In this document: positions 1-8,625 of the stretch, piece by piece | Layout: each line of letters opens with the position of its first letter | Numbering within the stretch: the stretch's first letter is position 1 | Assembly: GCF_015277735.1 (NCBI RefSeq) | Contig: NZ_JADHDA010000004.1 | Span: 372,001-436,000, forward strand | Direction of reading: 5' to 3' | DNA: 64,000 nt | Origin: Psychrobacter sp. NG254 | GTDB taxonomy: Bacteria; Pseudomonadota; Gammaproteobacteria; Pseudomonadales; Moraxellaceae | Position numbers and translations under genes: made by a program | Notes under the pieces: generated by a model | The model's input: only the letters and a program-made list of their open reading frames with translations | Database searches by the model: none | Told to the model about the DNA's origin: nothing

Positions 1-855
1 TAAGGTTTTAGAGCCCAGTTTATTGACCCATTTGCCAGAGGATTTAGCCCCTATCATGCCTGCCAGCGCAATCACACCAAACAATCCTGCTTGCTGTGCA
101 TTGTAATTAAAAGGCGCATCACTGACATAAATCGCGAGCGTTGCCCACAGCACATTGAATGAAGCAAACCAAAATGCGCCAGCCAAGGTGAATTTTTGCA
201 GGGATTTGTGTTTTACAAATAGTGACAAGCTACTTTTGATAAGCGGAAAGTAACGCAATGTGGTTTGCGGCGTATTGGTTGGCAAAAATACCCGCAGTAA
301 TACCCCAAAGATAGCGGCAAGTGCTGCAGACATCACAAACACGCGGCGCCAACCGAACTGCTCCCCTACAAACCCACTTAAGGTTCTGGATAATAGAATA
401 CCTATGGTCAATCCCATCATCAGGGTACCAAGGGTTGCGCCTTTGTTTTCAGGAGACACCATGGATGCGGCAAAAGGAATAAGCTGCTGGGTAATATTGG
501 CGCTGACACCAATCAAAAATACTGATAGCAATAGTATAGGCAAGCTTGGTGACATGGCAGCAAAGCCGCATGCTGCCACCAATAAGCAGGATAAAATACC
601 AATCAGGCGTCTACGCGCAATCGAATCGCCCAATGGTGAGAGGAACAGTAAAGCAAAGGCATAACCAAACTGCGTCAATGCCGGAATACTACCCAGTTGT
701 GAGTCAGTCAAATCAAACTCATGGCCAATGAGCGGTAAAATCGGCTGATTGTAATAAAGGTTGGCGGCGGTTGCGGCAATCGCTGCGGTCATTAACAGTA
801 AAATAAATCTGCTTAACGACTGGCTTGACGATTGGCTTGGTACGGGCTTATTCAT
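1..855 (-). CDS. MFS transporter, 3' part outside window
   Basis: The minus strand is open from an ATG at 855 to the window edge, giving 285 codons of a protein whose C-terminus lies outside. It begins MNKPVPSQSSSQ and continues with hydrophobic segments typical of a 12-TM major facilitator exporter. These include the TM1 signature TAANLYYNQPIL and the loop 2-3 motif LGDSIARRRLIG (MFS motif A), followed by later TM segments ending near KSSGKWVNKLGSK. It would act in the inner membrane as a proton-coupled exporter; the substrate cannot be read from sequence. It is divergent from the LysR gene at 1019, a common arrangement for a regulator and its target. Fold confidence is high and substrate is unknown. 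Confidence 0.85.
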   Translation of the reverse strand, partial: MNKPVPSQSSSQSLSRFILLLMTAAIAATAANLYYNQPILPLIGHEFDLTDSQLGSIPALTQFGYAFALLFLSPLGDSIARRRLIGILSCLLVAACGFAAMSPSLPILLLSVFLIGVSANITQQLIPFAASMVSPENKGATLGTLMMGLTIGILLSRTLSGFVGEQFGWRRVFVMSAALAAIFGVLLRVFLPTNTPQTTLRYFPLIKSSLSLFVKHKSLQKFTLAGAFWFASFNVLWATLAIYVSDAPFNYNAQQAGLFGVIALAGMIGAKSSGKWVNKLGSKTL

Positions 856-873
856 TTTTATCTCTAATCATTT

Positions 874-892
874 AATCAATCATGTGGTGATT
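874..892. promoter_or_regulatory. Inverted repeat between divergent MFS and LysR genes
   Basis: An AATCA-N9-TGATT dyad lies in the 163-bp gap between the divergent MFS and LysR genes. LysR-type regulators usually bind interrupted dyads in such gaps, so this is a plausible operator. The spacing does not exactly match the classical T-N11-A box, and AT-rich DNA produces such dyads by chance. Confidence 0.25.
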
Positions 893-1018
893 ATAAAGCG
901 CCTTAATCAATAACAAAAATGATAATATATGATTGAATCCATGCAAATACTGTATAGATAAAAAATTTAAGACTGAGCAAGATTTTGATGAAAGACATTA
1001 ATAAAAGGAATTAATGAT

Positions 1019-1930
1019 ATGGATATAAAAACACTCAAAAGCTTTATGGCAGTGGCCAAGTACCAGAGCTTTTCGGAAGCGGCGCGTGAGCTGTATACCG
1101 TACAACCTGCTATCAGTCGCCATATCTCATCGTTAGAGACAGAATTGGGTGTTGTTCTGTTTAACCGCACCTCTCGTGAGGTAACTATCACGCCCGCTGG
1201 CGAGCAACTACTGAAAGACGCCGCTGTTATTTTGAGCTTAGCAGAGCAAGCGAAAACACAAGTTAAACGAGCACATGACGGACAGGTAGGTACGCTCAAT
1301 ATTGCGCATCTAAGCTCGGCCTGCCTAACCTTTATGGCTAAACTGGTACGCAGTTATAAAGAAAAATTTCCGCACGTGCATGTGTCATTATTTGAGATGA
1401 CGGTAACCGAACAGATAGAAGCGTTCAACAATGACCGCATCGATATTGGTTTTTCTAGGCCATTGCCAAGCGCTATTGCTAATGATTTTGTTAGCCACAG
1501 TATTTATATTGATAAATTGGTGGCGATTGTGAACCAGAGCCATGCCTTAGCCGATCAAAAAACCATTGATTTGGCGCAGCTAAAAGATGATAAGTTTATT
1601 ATTTTTAACCGTGATGAAGCGGTTGGTCTATTTGATGAAACCATCATGCTATGTAAACAAGCTGGGTTTTCGCCCAATATCATCAGTCAACCCAAGCACA
1701 TGCAGACATTGGTGACCGAGGTAGCTGCAGGCTTAGGTGTGGCGATTGCGCCCTATTGTGTGCGCAAGCTTTATAGTGGCGGGTGTCACTTTATGACGCT
1801 AAACAATGTCAGCACCCACATACCCGTGCATATCCAATACAAGCAGACCAATAACAGTGCGACGGTTGCCGCTTTCGTCGCGGTAGCATTAAACGCAACA
1901 GATGACATACAGCAAAGTATGGCGTATTAA
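1019..1930 (+). CDS. LysR family transcriptional regulator
   Basis: This 303-aa protein has the usual length of a LysR-type regulator. The winged helix-turn-helix occupies about residues 1-60 (MDIKTLKSFMAVAKYQSFSE, then AARELYTVQPAISRHISSLE), followed by a linker helix and an effector-binding domain from about residue 90 (GTLNIAHLSSACLTF). The start ATG at 1019 is preceded by an AAAAGGAA ribosome-binding site. It is divergent from the MFS gene, so control of that exporter is the simplest inference. The effector is unknown; the N-terminal domain resembles the CatM/BenM-like branch only in general terms. Some bases upstream of its start are AT-rich and could hold both promoters. Confidence 0.92.
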   Translation: MDIKTLKSFMAVAKYQSFSEAARELYTVQPAISRHISSLETELGVVLFNRTSREVTITPAGEQLLKDAAVILSLAEQAKTQVKRAHDGQVGTLNIAHLSSACLTFMAKLVRSYKEKFPHVHVSLFEMTVTEQIEAFNNDRIDIGFSRPLPSAIANDFVSHSIYIDKLVAIVNQSHALADQKTIDLAQLKDDKFIIFNRDEAVGLFDETIMLCKQAGFSPNIISQPKHMQTLVTEVAAGLGVAIAPYCVRKLYSGGCHFMTLNNVSTHIPVHIQYKQTNNSATVAAFVAVALNATDDIQQSMAY

Positions 1931-1937
1931 ACCCACA

Positions 1938-1980
1938 AAAAAGCCCCATTTATCTGTATATCAGAGAAATGAGGCTTAAT
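1938..1980 (-). terminator. Rho-independent terminator for the minus-strand gene at 2018
   Basis: A long imperfect hairpin has outer arms AAGCC (1941-1945) and GGCTT (1973-1977), with further pairing of CATTT with AAATG and TCTG with CAGA. Read on the minus strand it ends in a run of six T, so it fits the end of the minus-strand gene at 2018-2446. It may also slow plus-strand transcription after the LysR gene. Confidence 0.7.
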
Positions 1981-2017
1981 ACTACTCATATATCAGCTCG
2001 TGACGGTCCGTGCACTT

Positions 2018-2446
2018 CTAATACTTGGATTCACGATACAACATTTTATGTACTGCTGCTCTAAAGTCTTCAACACTAACCACAGATACCATACTATGCG
2101 TGCTGTACTTTGGTATGATATTTTCTTCCTCACGGAATAGCGCCTCTTGCTCAACATTGTTATAGCTAATGGCACTGCTATCTTTTATATCAAAGACTGT
2201 AGTTATGTTCTGATCATTCAGTTTATGTGGTGGTAGCTGAATAGAACGGCTATTTTTAGTGATATTGCTCACTGTCAGACCGTTGCTAGTGGTCGATGCT
2301 TGAGATAGCGTGGAAGAAATACGATTAGACATATAAAAGGTAGACATTAGAACAATGAAGATCACGCTGATGATAGCGAAAACAAGACTACGCGGTCTGA
2401 TGCCTTTCAGCTCCATATACTCACTAACGTTTTCTGAGTCATTCAT
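2018..2446 (-). CDS. Unknown single-span membrane protein with EDFR...LYRE tail
   Basis: I do not recognise this family. The longest frame opens at 2464, but the internal ATG at 2446 (MNDSENVSEYMELKG) is the more natural start and gives 142 aa. A short acidic cytoplasmic N-terminus is followed by one membrane span (about residues 24-41, LVFAIISVIFIVLMSTFYM). A Ser/Thr-rich periplasmic part of about 95 residues ends in VEDFRAAVHKMLYRESKY. That tail resembles the C-terminus of the next gene upstream on the same strand (2621-3649, YEDFRQESQTTLYRETND), which also has a single span, so the two look like diverged paralogues or partners. The gap between them is 174 bp. Confidence 0.7.
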   Translation of the reverse strand: MNDSENVSEYMELKGIRPRSLVFAIISVIFIVLMSTFYMSNRISSTLSQASTTSNGLTVSNITKNSRSIQLPPHKLNDQNITTVFDIKDSSAISYNNVEQEALFREEENIIPKYSTHSMVSVVSVEDFRAAVHKMLYRESKY

Positions 2447-2620
2447 AGTTGCGCACCAACCCAATTCATATCATCAGCGGTAAATAACCGCATTTTTACA
2501 TAATGATACCAATTATATGTTGTTTTGCAACATAATCTGGAATGAGCGTCTAGAATAGGTTGATAGACGGTTATTTCATTGATTAAACTCAATCAAACTT
2601 TAACCATTTTAATCACTGTT

Positions 2621-3649
2621 CTAATCGTTGGTTTCGCGGTACAACGTGGTTTGTGATTCCTGCCTAAAGTCTTCATAAGTAATAACAGCTTCTGAATTAG
2701 GTGGCGCACTGTCGGTCAGCTCTGTGCTTTCTGCTGCTGCACTACTAGCTGGCGCGTCTTGCTGATCACCATTTAAGTCAGTTGCTTGCTGTGCAGATGT
2801 AGATTGGCTCGTGGTATTAGCAGATGGGGCATCGTTAAGAGTAGGTGTTTGCTCAGTATTGGGATTGGAGGCTTGTGTATCCTCTACTGTCATCTTTGAC
2901 ACTATACTGCTACTTGCACTATTAGTTATATCGTCTGATGCTGTATTATCTGGTGTGGGAGTCGCTAAAACACCAGTGAAAACCAGCACCAGTATGGTCG
3001 CTGCTATCAACAATAAACCACCCACGACCATAACCATAAGCGGTTTTTTGCGACGTGCCGGCTTATTTAGTGACTTTAGAGATGTTTGGATACTATCAGT
3101 ATTTAAATCCGCAGATACGTCTACAGTATTTAACAAGTCATCGTCAGACTTAATCGATATCGGCATGCTCGATGATAGAGCTTCTTGCTCATCAGTATCG
3201 ATAAACAATGATTTTTCTGCCTCATCATCTAGGATATGATGGTTTGATGCAGTGTCCCGCAAACTGCTATCAGCCTGATTGCTATTGATAGGCTCATCTG
3301 CCGTCGGTACTTTGTTTGGTACAGGCGTATTTTTGTTGGAAAAATCAAACGTAGCGTTGGTTGTCGTGATATCTACCAGTTCTAATGATTGCGCCTGCTG
3401 ACTGCTCTCTTCTTCAAACAGTTGTAGTTCCTCGGCACTCAAAGGCTCAAATGCAGCAAGTTTTTTTGCGCTTTCAAGCGCTAGCGAGTCATCGTTGTCA
3501 TTACTGGAATTGTCACTGTCAGCGATCTGCACCCGACTGATGAAACGCTCATAAATATCATCATTATGACGCGTACGCGCCTTTTGGCTGACAATTTTTG
3601 CCAGCGCCTCTTCAAAATCAGTACTGATGTCTTTATCGTCGTCGCTCAT
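2621..3649 (-). CDS. Unknown acidic single-span membrane protein
   Basis: This 342-aa protein is not a family I can name. Residues 1-200 are strongly acidic and probably cytoplasmic (MSDDDKDISTDFEEALAKIV...). One membrane span lies near residues 203-228 (PLMVMVVGGLLLIAATILVL), just after a basic stretch KPARRKKP, which favours an N-in orientation. The part after it is low-complexity, rich in Ser, Thr, Asn, Ala and Gln, as in an extended periplasmic linker. It ends YEDFRQESQTTLYRETND, related to the tail of the downstream gene at 2018-2446. The long disordered linker with a short conserved tail suggests a tether that presents the tail to a periplasmic partner; that is inference only. Confidence 0.75.
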   Translation of the reverse strand: MSDDDKDISTDFEEALAKIVSQKARTRHNDDIYERFISRVQIADSDNSSNDNDDSLALESAKKLAAFEPLSAEELQLFEEESSQQAQSLELVDITTTNATFDFSNKNTPVPNKVPTADEPINSNQADSSLRDTASNHHILDDEAEKSLFIDTDEQEALSSSMPISIKSDDDLLNTVDVSADLNTDSIQTSLKSLNKPARRKKPLMVMVVGGLLLIAATILVLVFTGVLATPTPDNTASDDITNSASSSIVSKMTVEDTQASNPNTEQTPTLNDAPSANTTSQSTSAQQATDLNGDQQDAPASSAAAESTELTDSAPPNSEAVITYEDFRQESQTTLYRETND

Positions 3650-3907
3650 AAAGGGATACCAAACCAGTGTATGCTACTGGTATTAAATGACTGCTGGAAT
3701 GAAGAGGTAATATTTCTTGCTAAAGTGTAACAGTATTGTGAGCTCCCAATATAGTTGCTCAACCTCTTATCTTCAAGCACAATTTGTCCGATATCGCTAA
3801 TTTATGTAGGCCTCTTAGCATAACTCACTAAATAGACGTTAAAATTGACTCTATAACAACCGTACTTATTAGATAACTAACATCGTTAGCATAGCAGGTT
3901 TAATGAT

Positions 3908-4933
3908 ATGGATTTAAAACAGCTTAATGCGTTTATTGCGGTTGCAGACTTACGCAGCTTTAGCGCAGCTGCCGCAAAGACAGGACTGTCACAACCCAGT
4001 TTGAGTCGCTTGCTAAAACAGCTTGAAACTGACATGGGCGTGGTGCTTATTGATCGCTACCACAGGCCTTTGAATCTGACTGAAGCCGGTTCATTTTTCT
4101 ATGACAAAATAAGCACGATACTAACAGAAATTGATACCGTGACTAGCATGACCCAGCGCTTATCTGCGCCCAGTAGCGCACTCAATATTGGGTTTGTGCC
4201 TTCAGTGTTATATGGACTGCTTCCCGAAATCATCGCCACGCTTAAACAATTCAGTCCCGATATTGACGTTAATTTAAAAGACATCAGCTCATATCAGCAG
4301 ATGGACGCACTCAAGTCTGGTGAGATTGACATTGGCTTTGGCCGATTTGCTCATCAAGACCCTTGGATTCAACAAATACTCTTACGTCATGAGCGATATG
4401 TGGTGGCATTGCCAAAATCGCACCCGCTCGCCAATGTACGCAAGCAGCGCCTGATAGACTTGGCGAACAATCGCTTAATTTTATACCATCAAACGCATTT
4501 GCCAGTATCGTCAACTGTGACGACAGAGATAGTAACCCAAGCGAGCGACGAGTTGTCTGCCAGTACAGTAAACCGTGCGACTCACGAAACATCATTGTCT
4601 AGCGAGGCCATCACCGAGCCTTTACTACACCTGTTTGCACAATACGGCATCTCACCCTTTATGACCACGACGGTGAGTGATTTGCAAGTGGCATTAGGTT
4701 TGGTTGCGGCAGGCGAAGGCATTACGCTTGTGCCTGCCAGCCTTCAAACGGTGCGTACCGAACAGATCAGTTATCAACGCTTGATTCACGAAAATGTGAC
4801 CTCTCCTATCTACTTGCATACGCTTAAAGACTTCGTACATCCAAACATACCGGACTTGCTCACGGCCATCTATCATGTCTACGAACAACGAGGTATCACT
4901 TATCGGCAGCAAAATTTTGTGTCACAGGCCTAA
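3908..4933 (+). CDS. LysR family transcriptional regulator
   Basis: At 341 aa this is slightly long for a LysR-type regulator. The DNA-binding domain is clear at residues 1-60 (MDLKQLNAFIAVADLRSFSA, then TGLSQPSLSRLLKQLE). The effector domain starts near residue 92 (SALNIGFVPSVLYGLLPEII). An insertion of about 40 residues (near 205-240, SSTVTTEIVTQASDELSAST) separates the two lobes and accounts for the extra length. It lies upstream of and codirectional with the Nramp-like gene at 5219. No GntR or PrpR-type regulator is present near the prp genes, so control of either the transporter or the prp cluster is possible. The target cannot be fixed from sequence. Confidence 0.9.
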   Translation: MDLKQLNAFIAVADLRSFSAAAAKTGLSQPSLSRLLKQLETDMGVVLIDRYHRPLNLTEAGSFFYDKISTILTEIDTVTSMTQRLSAPSSALNIGFVPSVLYGLLPEIIATLKQFSPDIDVNLKDISSYQQMDALKSGEIDIGFGRFAHQDPWIQQILLRHERYVVALPKSHPLANVRKQRLIDLANNRLILYHQTHLPVSSTVTTEIVTQASDELSASTVNRATHETSLSSEAITEPLLHLFAQYGISPFMTTTVSDLQVALGLVAAGEGITLVPASLQTVRTEQISYQRLIHENVTSPIYLHTLKDFVHPNIPDLLTAIYHVYEQRGITYRQQNFVSQA

Positions 4934-5218
4934 ATGGGCAGATATCTTGTGAATATTATGTTATAAAGAACCGCCAAAAATAATTGGTTTTAAATATTGA
5001 TATTATTTTATAAATATGCTAACTAACAAGAATGGCAATGCAAACAAATAGTAATAATAACTAGAATAATCATTCTCCTAGACAGTATTGCTGTGGTAAA
5101 GTCGATACAATATGAATCATTTTATATTTGAGTGTATTATAAGATGGTTTTCTACTGATCATTGGCAAGCTGACACAGGTAAGTGATAATTTGCCGTTCT
5201 AAACATTTCGAGGTATTC

Positions 5219-6505
5219 ATGACCACACAACCACTCAACAATTTACGTACCGCTGAGGATAGCGCAGGCGTACCGCAAGAAGGCTTTAGTTGGCGCATCT
5301 TTGGCCCAGGTATTTTGATGGCGACTGCTGCCATTGGTGGCTCGCATCTGATTTCATCAACACAGGCCGGTGCTATCTATGGCTGGCAGTTGGCTATTAT
5401 GATTATCTTAGCCAACGTGTTTAAGTATCCATTTTTTCGATTCGCAACCGATTATGTTTATGATACAGGCGAGAGTTTGATTGCAGGCTACGCCAAACGC
5501 TCAAAGGTATATCTTTGGGTATATTTCATTCTCTCTATCTTGTCAGCCGTTATTAGTACGGGTGCGGTCTCACTCATTGCCGCTGTGATCTTAGGCTTTA
5601 TGCTGCCCGCCTCACTCGGTCTGTCGACGATGGCGTTATCTCTCATTATCGTCGCGGTCTCTTGGTTCTTTTTGATTGCAGGGCATTATAAATTGCTCGA
5701 TGGCGTGACCAAGTGGATTATGATTGCGCTTACCACAGCAACGGTAGCAGCGGTCGTTATTGCCGCTGGTAAGCCAACCGTCATGGCAGTGGATTTTGTC
5801 GCCGCCTCTCCTTGGAACTTAGCCACATTGGGATTTATCGTAGCACTGATGGGCTGGATGCCAGCACCACTTGAGTTTGCGGCGATTACCTCTATGTGGA
5901 CCTCCGCCAAAGTTAAAGCGGATCACACTACCCATCGCCAAGGCTTATTAGATTTTAACGTGGGCTATGCCGTCTCAGCGATTTTGGCATTGTTCTTCTT
6001 ATCGCTAGGCGTGTTTGTCCAATATGGGTCAGGACAAGAGATCGAGCTAGTCGGCGGCGCTTATATCAATCAGTTGATTAATATGTATACCGCCACCATT
6101 GGTGAATGGTCGAGACTGCTGGTCGCTTTCGTCGCCTTTATGTGTATGTTTGGCACCACGATCACCTGTGCAGATGGTTACGGCCGTGCTAATGCTGAGT
6201 GCTGGCGCTTGCTCAAAGGTCAAAGTGAAATCAACAAAAAGCAAGTCGCTTTTTGGACCACCTATGCTATCGGTGGCGGGCTAGTGATTATCACGTTCTT
6301 TACCGGACAGCTAGGCTCAATGCTTAAGTTTGCCATGATATCAGCGTTCGTCTCTGCGCCTATTTTTGGTTGGTTAAACTACTCATTGGTCACAAAGCAT
6401 AAAAAACTGTCGTTCGGTATGAATGCACTGTCTATCGCAGGCTTGATATTCTTGGCAGGTTTTGCCTTATTGTTCTTGGCTAATCTTGCAGGATTATTTG
6501 CTTAA
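5219..6505 (+). CDS. Divergent Nramp-like transporter lacking canonical metal ligands
   Basis: The frame opens at 5183, but the ATG at 5219 (MTTQPLNNLRTAED) follows a GAGGT ribosome-binding site and is preferred, giving 428 aa with about 11 membrane spans. The overall pattern is Nramp (SLC11-like): FGPGILMATAAIGGSHLIS in TM1 and IVALMGWMPAPLEFAAI in TM6. Canonical Nramp metal transporters have DPGN in TM1 and MPH in TM6. Here these positions read approximately AIGGSH and MPAP, so the known Mn/Fe ligands are absent. B. subtilis YcsG, in a 5-oxoproline locus, is another Nramp-like protein in a non-metal context. The substrate here is therefore unknown and an organic solute is possible. A terminator at 6554 separates it from prpB. 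Confidence 0.8.
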   Translation: MTTQPLNNLRTAEDSAGVPQEGFSWRIFGPGILMATAAIGGSHLISSTQAGAIYGWQLAIMIILANVFKYPFFRFATDYVYDTGESLIAGYAKRSKVYLWVYFILSILSAVISTGAVSLIAAVILGFMLPASLGLSTMALSLIIVAVSWFFLIAGHYKLLDGVTKWIMIALTTATVAAVVIAAGKPTVMAVDFVAASPWNLATLGFIVALMGWMPAPLEFAAITSMWTSAKVKADHTTHRQGLLDFNVGYAVSAILALFFLSLGVFVQYGSGQEIELVGGAYINQLINMYTATIGEWSRLLVAFVAFMCMFGTTITCADGYGRANAECWRLLKGQSEINKKQVAFWTTYAIGGGLVIITFFTGQLGSMLKFAMISAFVSAPIFGWLNYSLVTKHKKLSFGMNALSIAGLIFLAGFALLFLANLAGLFA

Positions 6506-6553
6506 CCTTTTGCTTGATATAAGACTCCAAGCTTAATCGTCCTATACGAATAT

Positions 6554-6590
6554 AAAAAAGCCCTAATAGCTCAGCTGTTGGGGCTTTTTG
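6554..6590 (+). terminator. Rho-independent terminator after Nramp-like gene
   Basis: A strong hairpin has outer arms AAAAAGCCC (6555-6563) and GGGCTTTTT (6581-6589) and an inner stem AATAGC/GCTGTT around a TCA loop. It ends in a T run. The A run on the other side could make it work in both directions. Confidence 0.85.
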
Positions 6591-6888
6591 ATAGGTGTCA
6601 TTAAATTAATGAAACAGTAACCATGAAGCAATAACCTGAGTAATTGTAACTAAATGTAAAAATTATAATGTTCCAAAACCTGAGATTTTAAGTAATATGA
6701 ATACTTATGGTGAGAAAATACCATTAATTGCATAGTGCTATTTGAATTATGAATAATATTAAATTTATTAAATAAGTTTATTAAATAAATTAATCAATTG
6801 TTAAAAACCCAAACTTTTCAAGCATGAATAATTGAGTATAATCAGCTACAACAATTAGAATATTCTCCCTCCATGTAAGGATTATCAC
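6591..6888 (+). promoter_or_regulatory. prpB upstream region with direct repeat and probable promoter
   Basis: With the terminator before it, this is a gene-free stretch of about 380 bases. It contains two exact copies of TTTATTAAATAA (6764-6775 and 6777-6788, 13-bp spacing). It also contains a candidate promoter with TTTTCA at 6815-6820, a 16-bp spacer and TATAAT at 6837-6842, about 50 bases before the prpB start. The tandem repeat just upstream of the -35 could be an activator site or an AT-rich UP element. No gene is seen in the stretch. Confidence 0.5.
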
Positions 6889-7782
6889 ATGACTTCATCT
6901 TCAGCTGGCGCGCGCTTTCGCAGTGCTCTCACTCAAAAAAACGATAATAACCAACCATTACAGATTGCAGGCGCTATCAATGCCTACACAGCGATGATGG
7001 CGACCCAAGTTGGTCATCAAGCGTTGTACCTCTCTGGTGCTGGCGTGGCAAACGCCTCATTTGGTTTGCCGGATCTTGGTATGACCAGTCTTGATAATGT
7101 ACTAGAAGATGCTCGCCGTATCACCGATGCCGTTGATACGCCACTATTGGTTGATATCGATACTGGCTTTGGTGGCGCGTTTAACATCGCCCAAACCATT
7201 AGAAAAATGGAAAAAGCAGGCGTCGCAGCGGTACATATCGAAGACCAAGTGGCGCAAAAACGTTGTGGTCATCGCCCAAACAAAGAAATCGTTAGCATCT
7301 CAGAGATGGTTGATCGTCTAAAAGCCGCATTGGATGCCAAGACTGACCCTGATTTTGTGGTGATGGCACGTACAGATGCGTTATCTGTAGAAGGTTTGGA
7401 CGCTGCTGTCGAGCGCGCCATTGCCTTTCAAGAAGCGGGTGCAGATATGATCTTTGCAGAAGCGCTAACCGATATCGAAATGTATCGTAAGTTCACTGAT
7501 GTACTCGACATTCCAGTACTGGCAAACATGACAGAGTTTGGTCAGACAGATCTATACACCACTGACCAGTTGTATAGTGTGGGTGTCGAGATGGTGCTTT
7601 ATCCACTATCAGCCTTCCGCGCTATGAACAAAGCAGCGTTGAACGTTTATCAGCATTTATTAGATGATGGCACGCAAGACAAAGTCGTCGATACCATGCA
7701 GACCCGTATGGATCTCTACGATTTCTTAAACTATCACGAGTTTGAGCAAATGCTAGACAAGCTATTTGCTAATAATAAATAG
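6889..7782 (+). CDS. prpB: 2-methylisocitrate lyase
   Basis: PrpB cleaves 2-methylisocitrate into pyruvate and succinate, the last step of the 2-methylcitrate cycle for propionyl-CoA breakdown in the cytoplasm. The 297-aa length is normal for PrpB. The isocitrate lyase/PEP mutase barrel is shown by VDIDTGFGG (about 88-96, metal-binding Asp residues) and the active-site loop KRCGHR (124-129) with the catalytic Cys. An AAGGA ribosome-binding site precedes ATG 6889. It heads the prp cluster, with prpC, acnD and prpF downstream on the same strand, and a candidate promoter at 6815-6842 lies just upstream. Confidence 0.97.
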   Translation: MTSSSAGARFRSALTQKNDNNQPLQIAGAINAYTAMMATQVGHQALYLSGAGVANASFGLPDLGMTSLDNVLEDARRITDAVDTPLLVDIDTGFGGAFNIAQTIRKMEKAGVAAVHIEDQVAQKRCGHRPNKEIVSISEMVDRLKAALDAKTDPDFVVMARTDALSVEGLDAAVERAIAFQEAGADMIFAEALTDIEMYRKFTDVLDIPVLANMTEFGQTDLYTTDQLYSVGVEMVLYPLSAFRAMNKAALNVYQHLLDDGTQDKVVDTMQTRMDLYDFLNYHEFEQMLDKLFANNK

Positions 7783-7807
7783 TCAATCATTAGTCATTGG
7801 CAACACT

Positions 7808-7843
7808 GAAAAGATAAATCATCTTTGAAGGCTTTATCTTTTC
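7808..7843 (+). other. Intercistronic stem-loop after prpB
   Basis: An 11-bp perfect stem (GAAAAGATAAA at 7808-7818 with TTTATCTTTTC at 7833-7843) encloses a 14-nt loop, 26 bases after the prpB stop. The T-rich right arm makes it resemble a weak terminator or attenuating hairpin, though no T run follows. Confidence 0.5.
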
Positions 7844-7875
7844 GAAATCCGTCTTCACTTACCTTTAGGTTATTT

Positions 7876-8529
7876 ATGCCATTTTTTACGTCTAATACTG
7901 TTGTTAAAACGTCACTACTTAGCAGTGCACTTGCTGCGCTGTTATTCATGACGGGCTGTGATAAAACACCAGAAACCGCCGACGATACGACCAGTGCTGC
8001 AAGCACTGCTGAAGCTGATGCTACCAAAGAGGCTCCTGCACCTGCCACTCAAGATGATTTGGTCATGACGACGATTACGCTAGATACCGTCAACAGCCTA
8101 CTTTTTGCACCGGTTATCAATAGCGGTGCACTCAGTGCAGAGCAAGTCAGCTGCCTCGAATCACGCGACAAAGACTTGGGTAAAGCCGAAGTCGATAGCT
8201 TCTATAAAAGTCAGTTTACCGATGCAGAGTTAAAAGAGCTAGATGGCTTTTATACGTCAGAGGTAGGGAAAAAGCTGATTACGTTTGGCAATGAGCAACT
8301 GCGCGTCATGAATGGTGAAGAAATTGCAACACCAATGGCTGATCCTACTCCAGAAGAGATGACTGAGATTCAGACATTCATGGAGTCACCACTGGGTGTC
8401 AAATATATGAAGATCAATAATGCAGAAGGCGAAGGCAGCGCGATGGAAGTCTTAAATGGCCCTATCGAAGCTGAGTTTGCGCGCTGTAAGGTTGATTTAG
8501 ATGGCCCGCAGCCTGAACAGCCTGCGTAA
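7876..8529 (+). CDS. Putative lipoprotein, DUF2059-like
   Basis: The frame is open from 7825, but the ATG at 7876 gives a proper lipoprotein signal peptide: MPFFTSNTVVKTSLLSSALA followed by a hydrophobic stretch and a lipobox-like FMTGC near residue 33. The starting Met at 7825 would sit within a stem-loop. The mature part begins with an Ala/Thr/Glu-rich linker. From about residue 90 it shows a helical region (FYKSQFTDAELKELDGFYTS, EVGKKL) that resembles DUF2059 proteins of Gram-negative bacteria. The protein is about 217 aa and probably sits on the periplasmic face of a membrane. It lies between prpB and prpC, but no role in propionate catabolism is known to me. Confidence 0.75.
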   Translation: MPFFTSNTVVKTSLLSSALAALLFMTGCDKTPETADDTTSAASTAEADATKEAPAPATQDDLVMTTITLDTVNSLLFAPVINSGALSAEQVSCLESRDKDLGKAEVDSFYKSQFTDAELKELDGFYTSEVGKKLITFGNEQLRVMNGEEIATPMADPTPEEMTEIQTFMESPLGVKYMKINNAEGEGSAMEVLNGPIEAEFARCKVDLDGPQPEQPA

Positions 8530-8625
8530 CGCTAGACTGGCGCTATAGTCAGTCATCAACTGATAAATTTATTATTAGAAACACCGTTTTCACCCAAAAA
8601 AGCTACCCACAAAAGGAATGTAAAC

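Noticed and set aside
2811..3239. 142-aa open frame on the plus strand inside the 2621-3649 gene
   Set aside because: It is antisense to a better-supported gene with a low-complexity sequence and lacks a ribosome-binding site.
5065..5080. Fur-box-like AATAATCATTCT upstream of the Nramp-like gene
   Set aside because: Only a half-site similarity in AT-rich DNA, and the transporter lacks metal ligands, so iron control is not supported.
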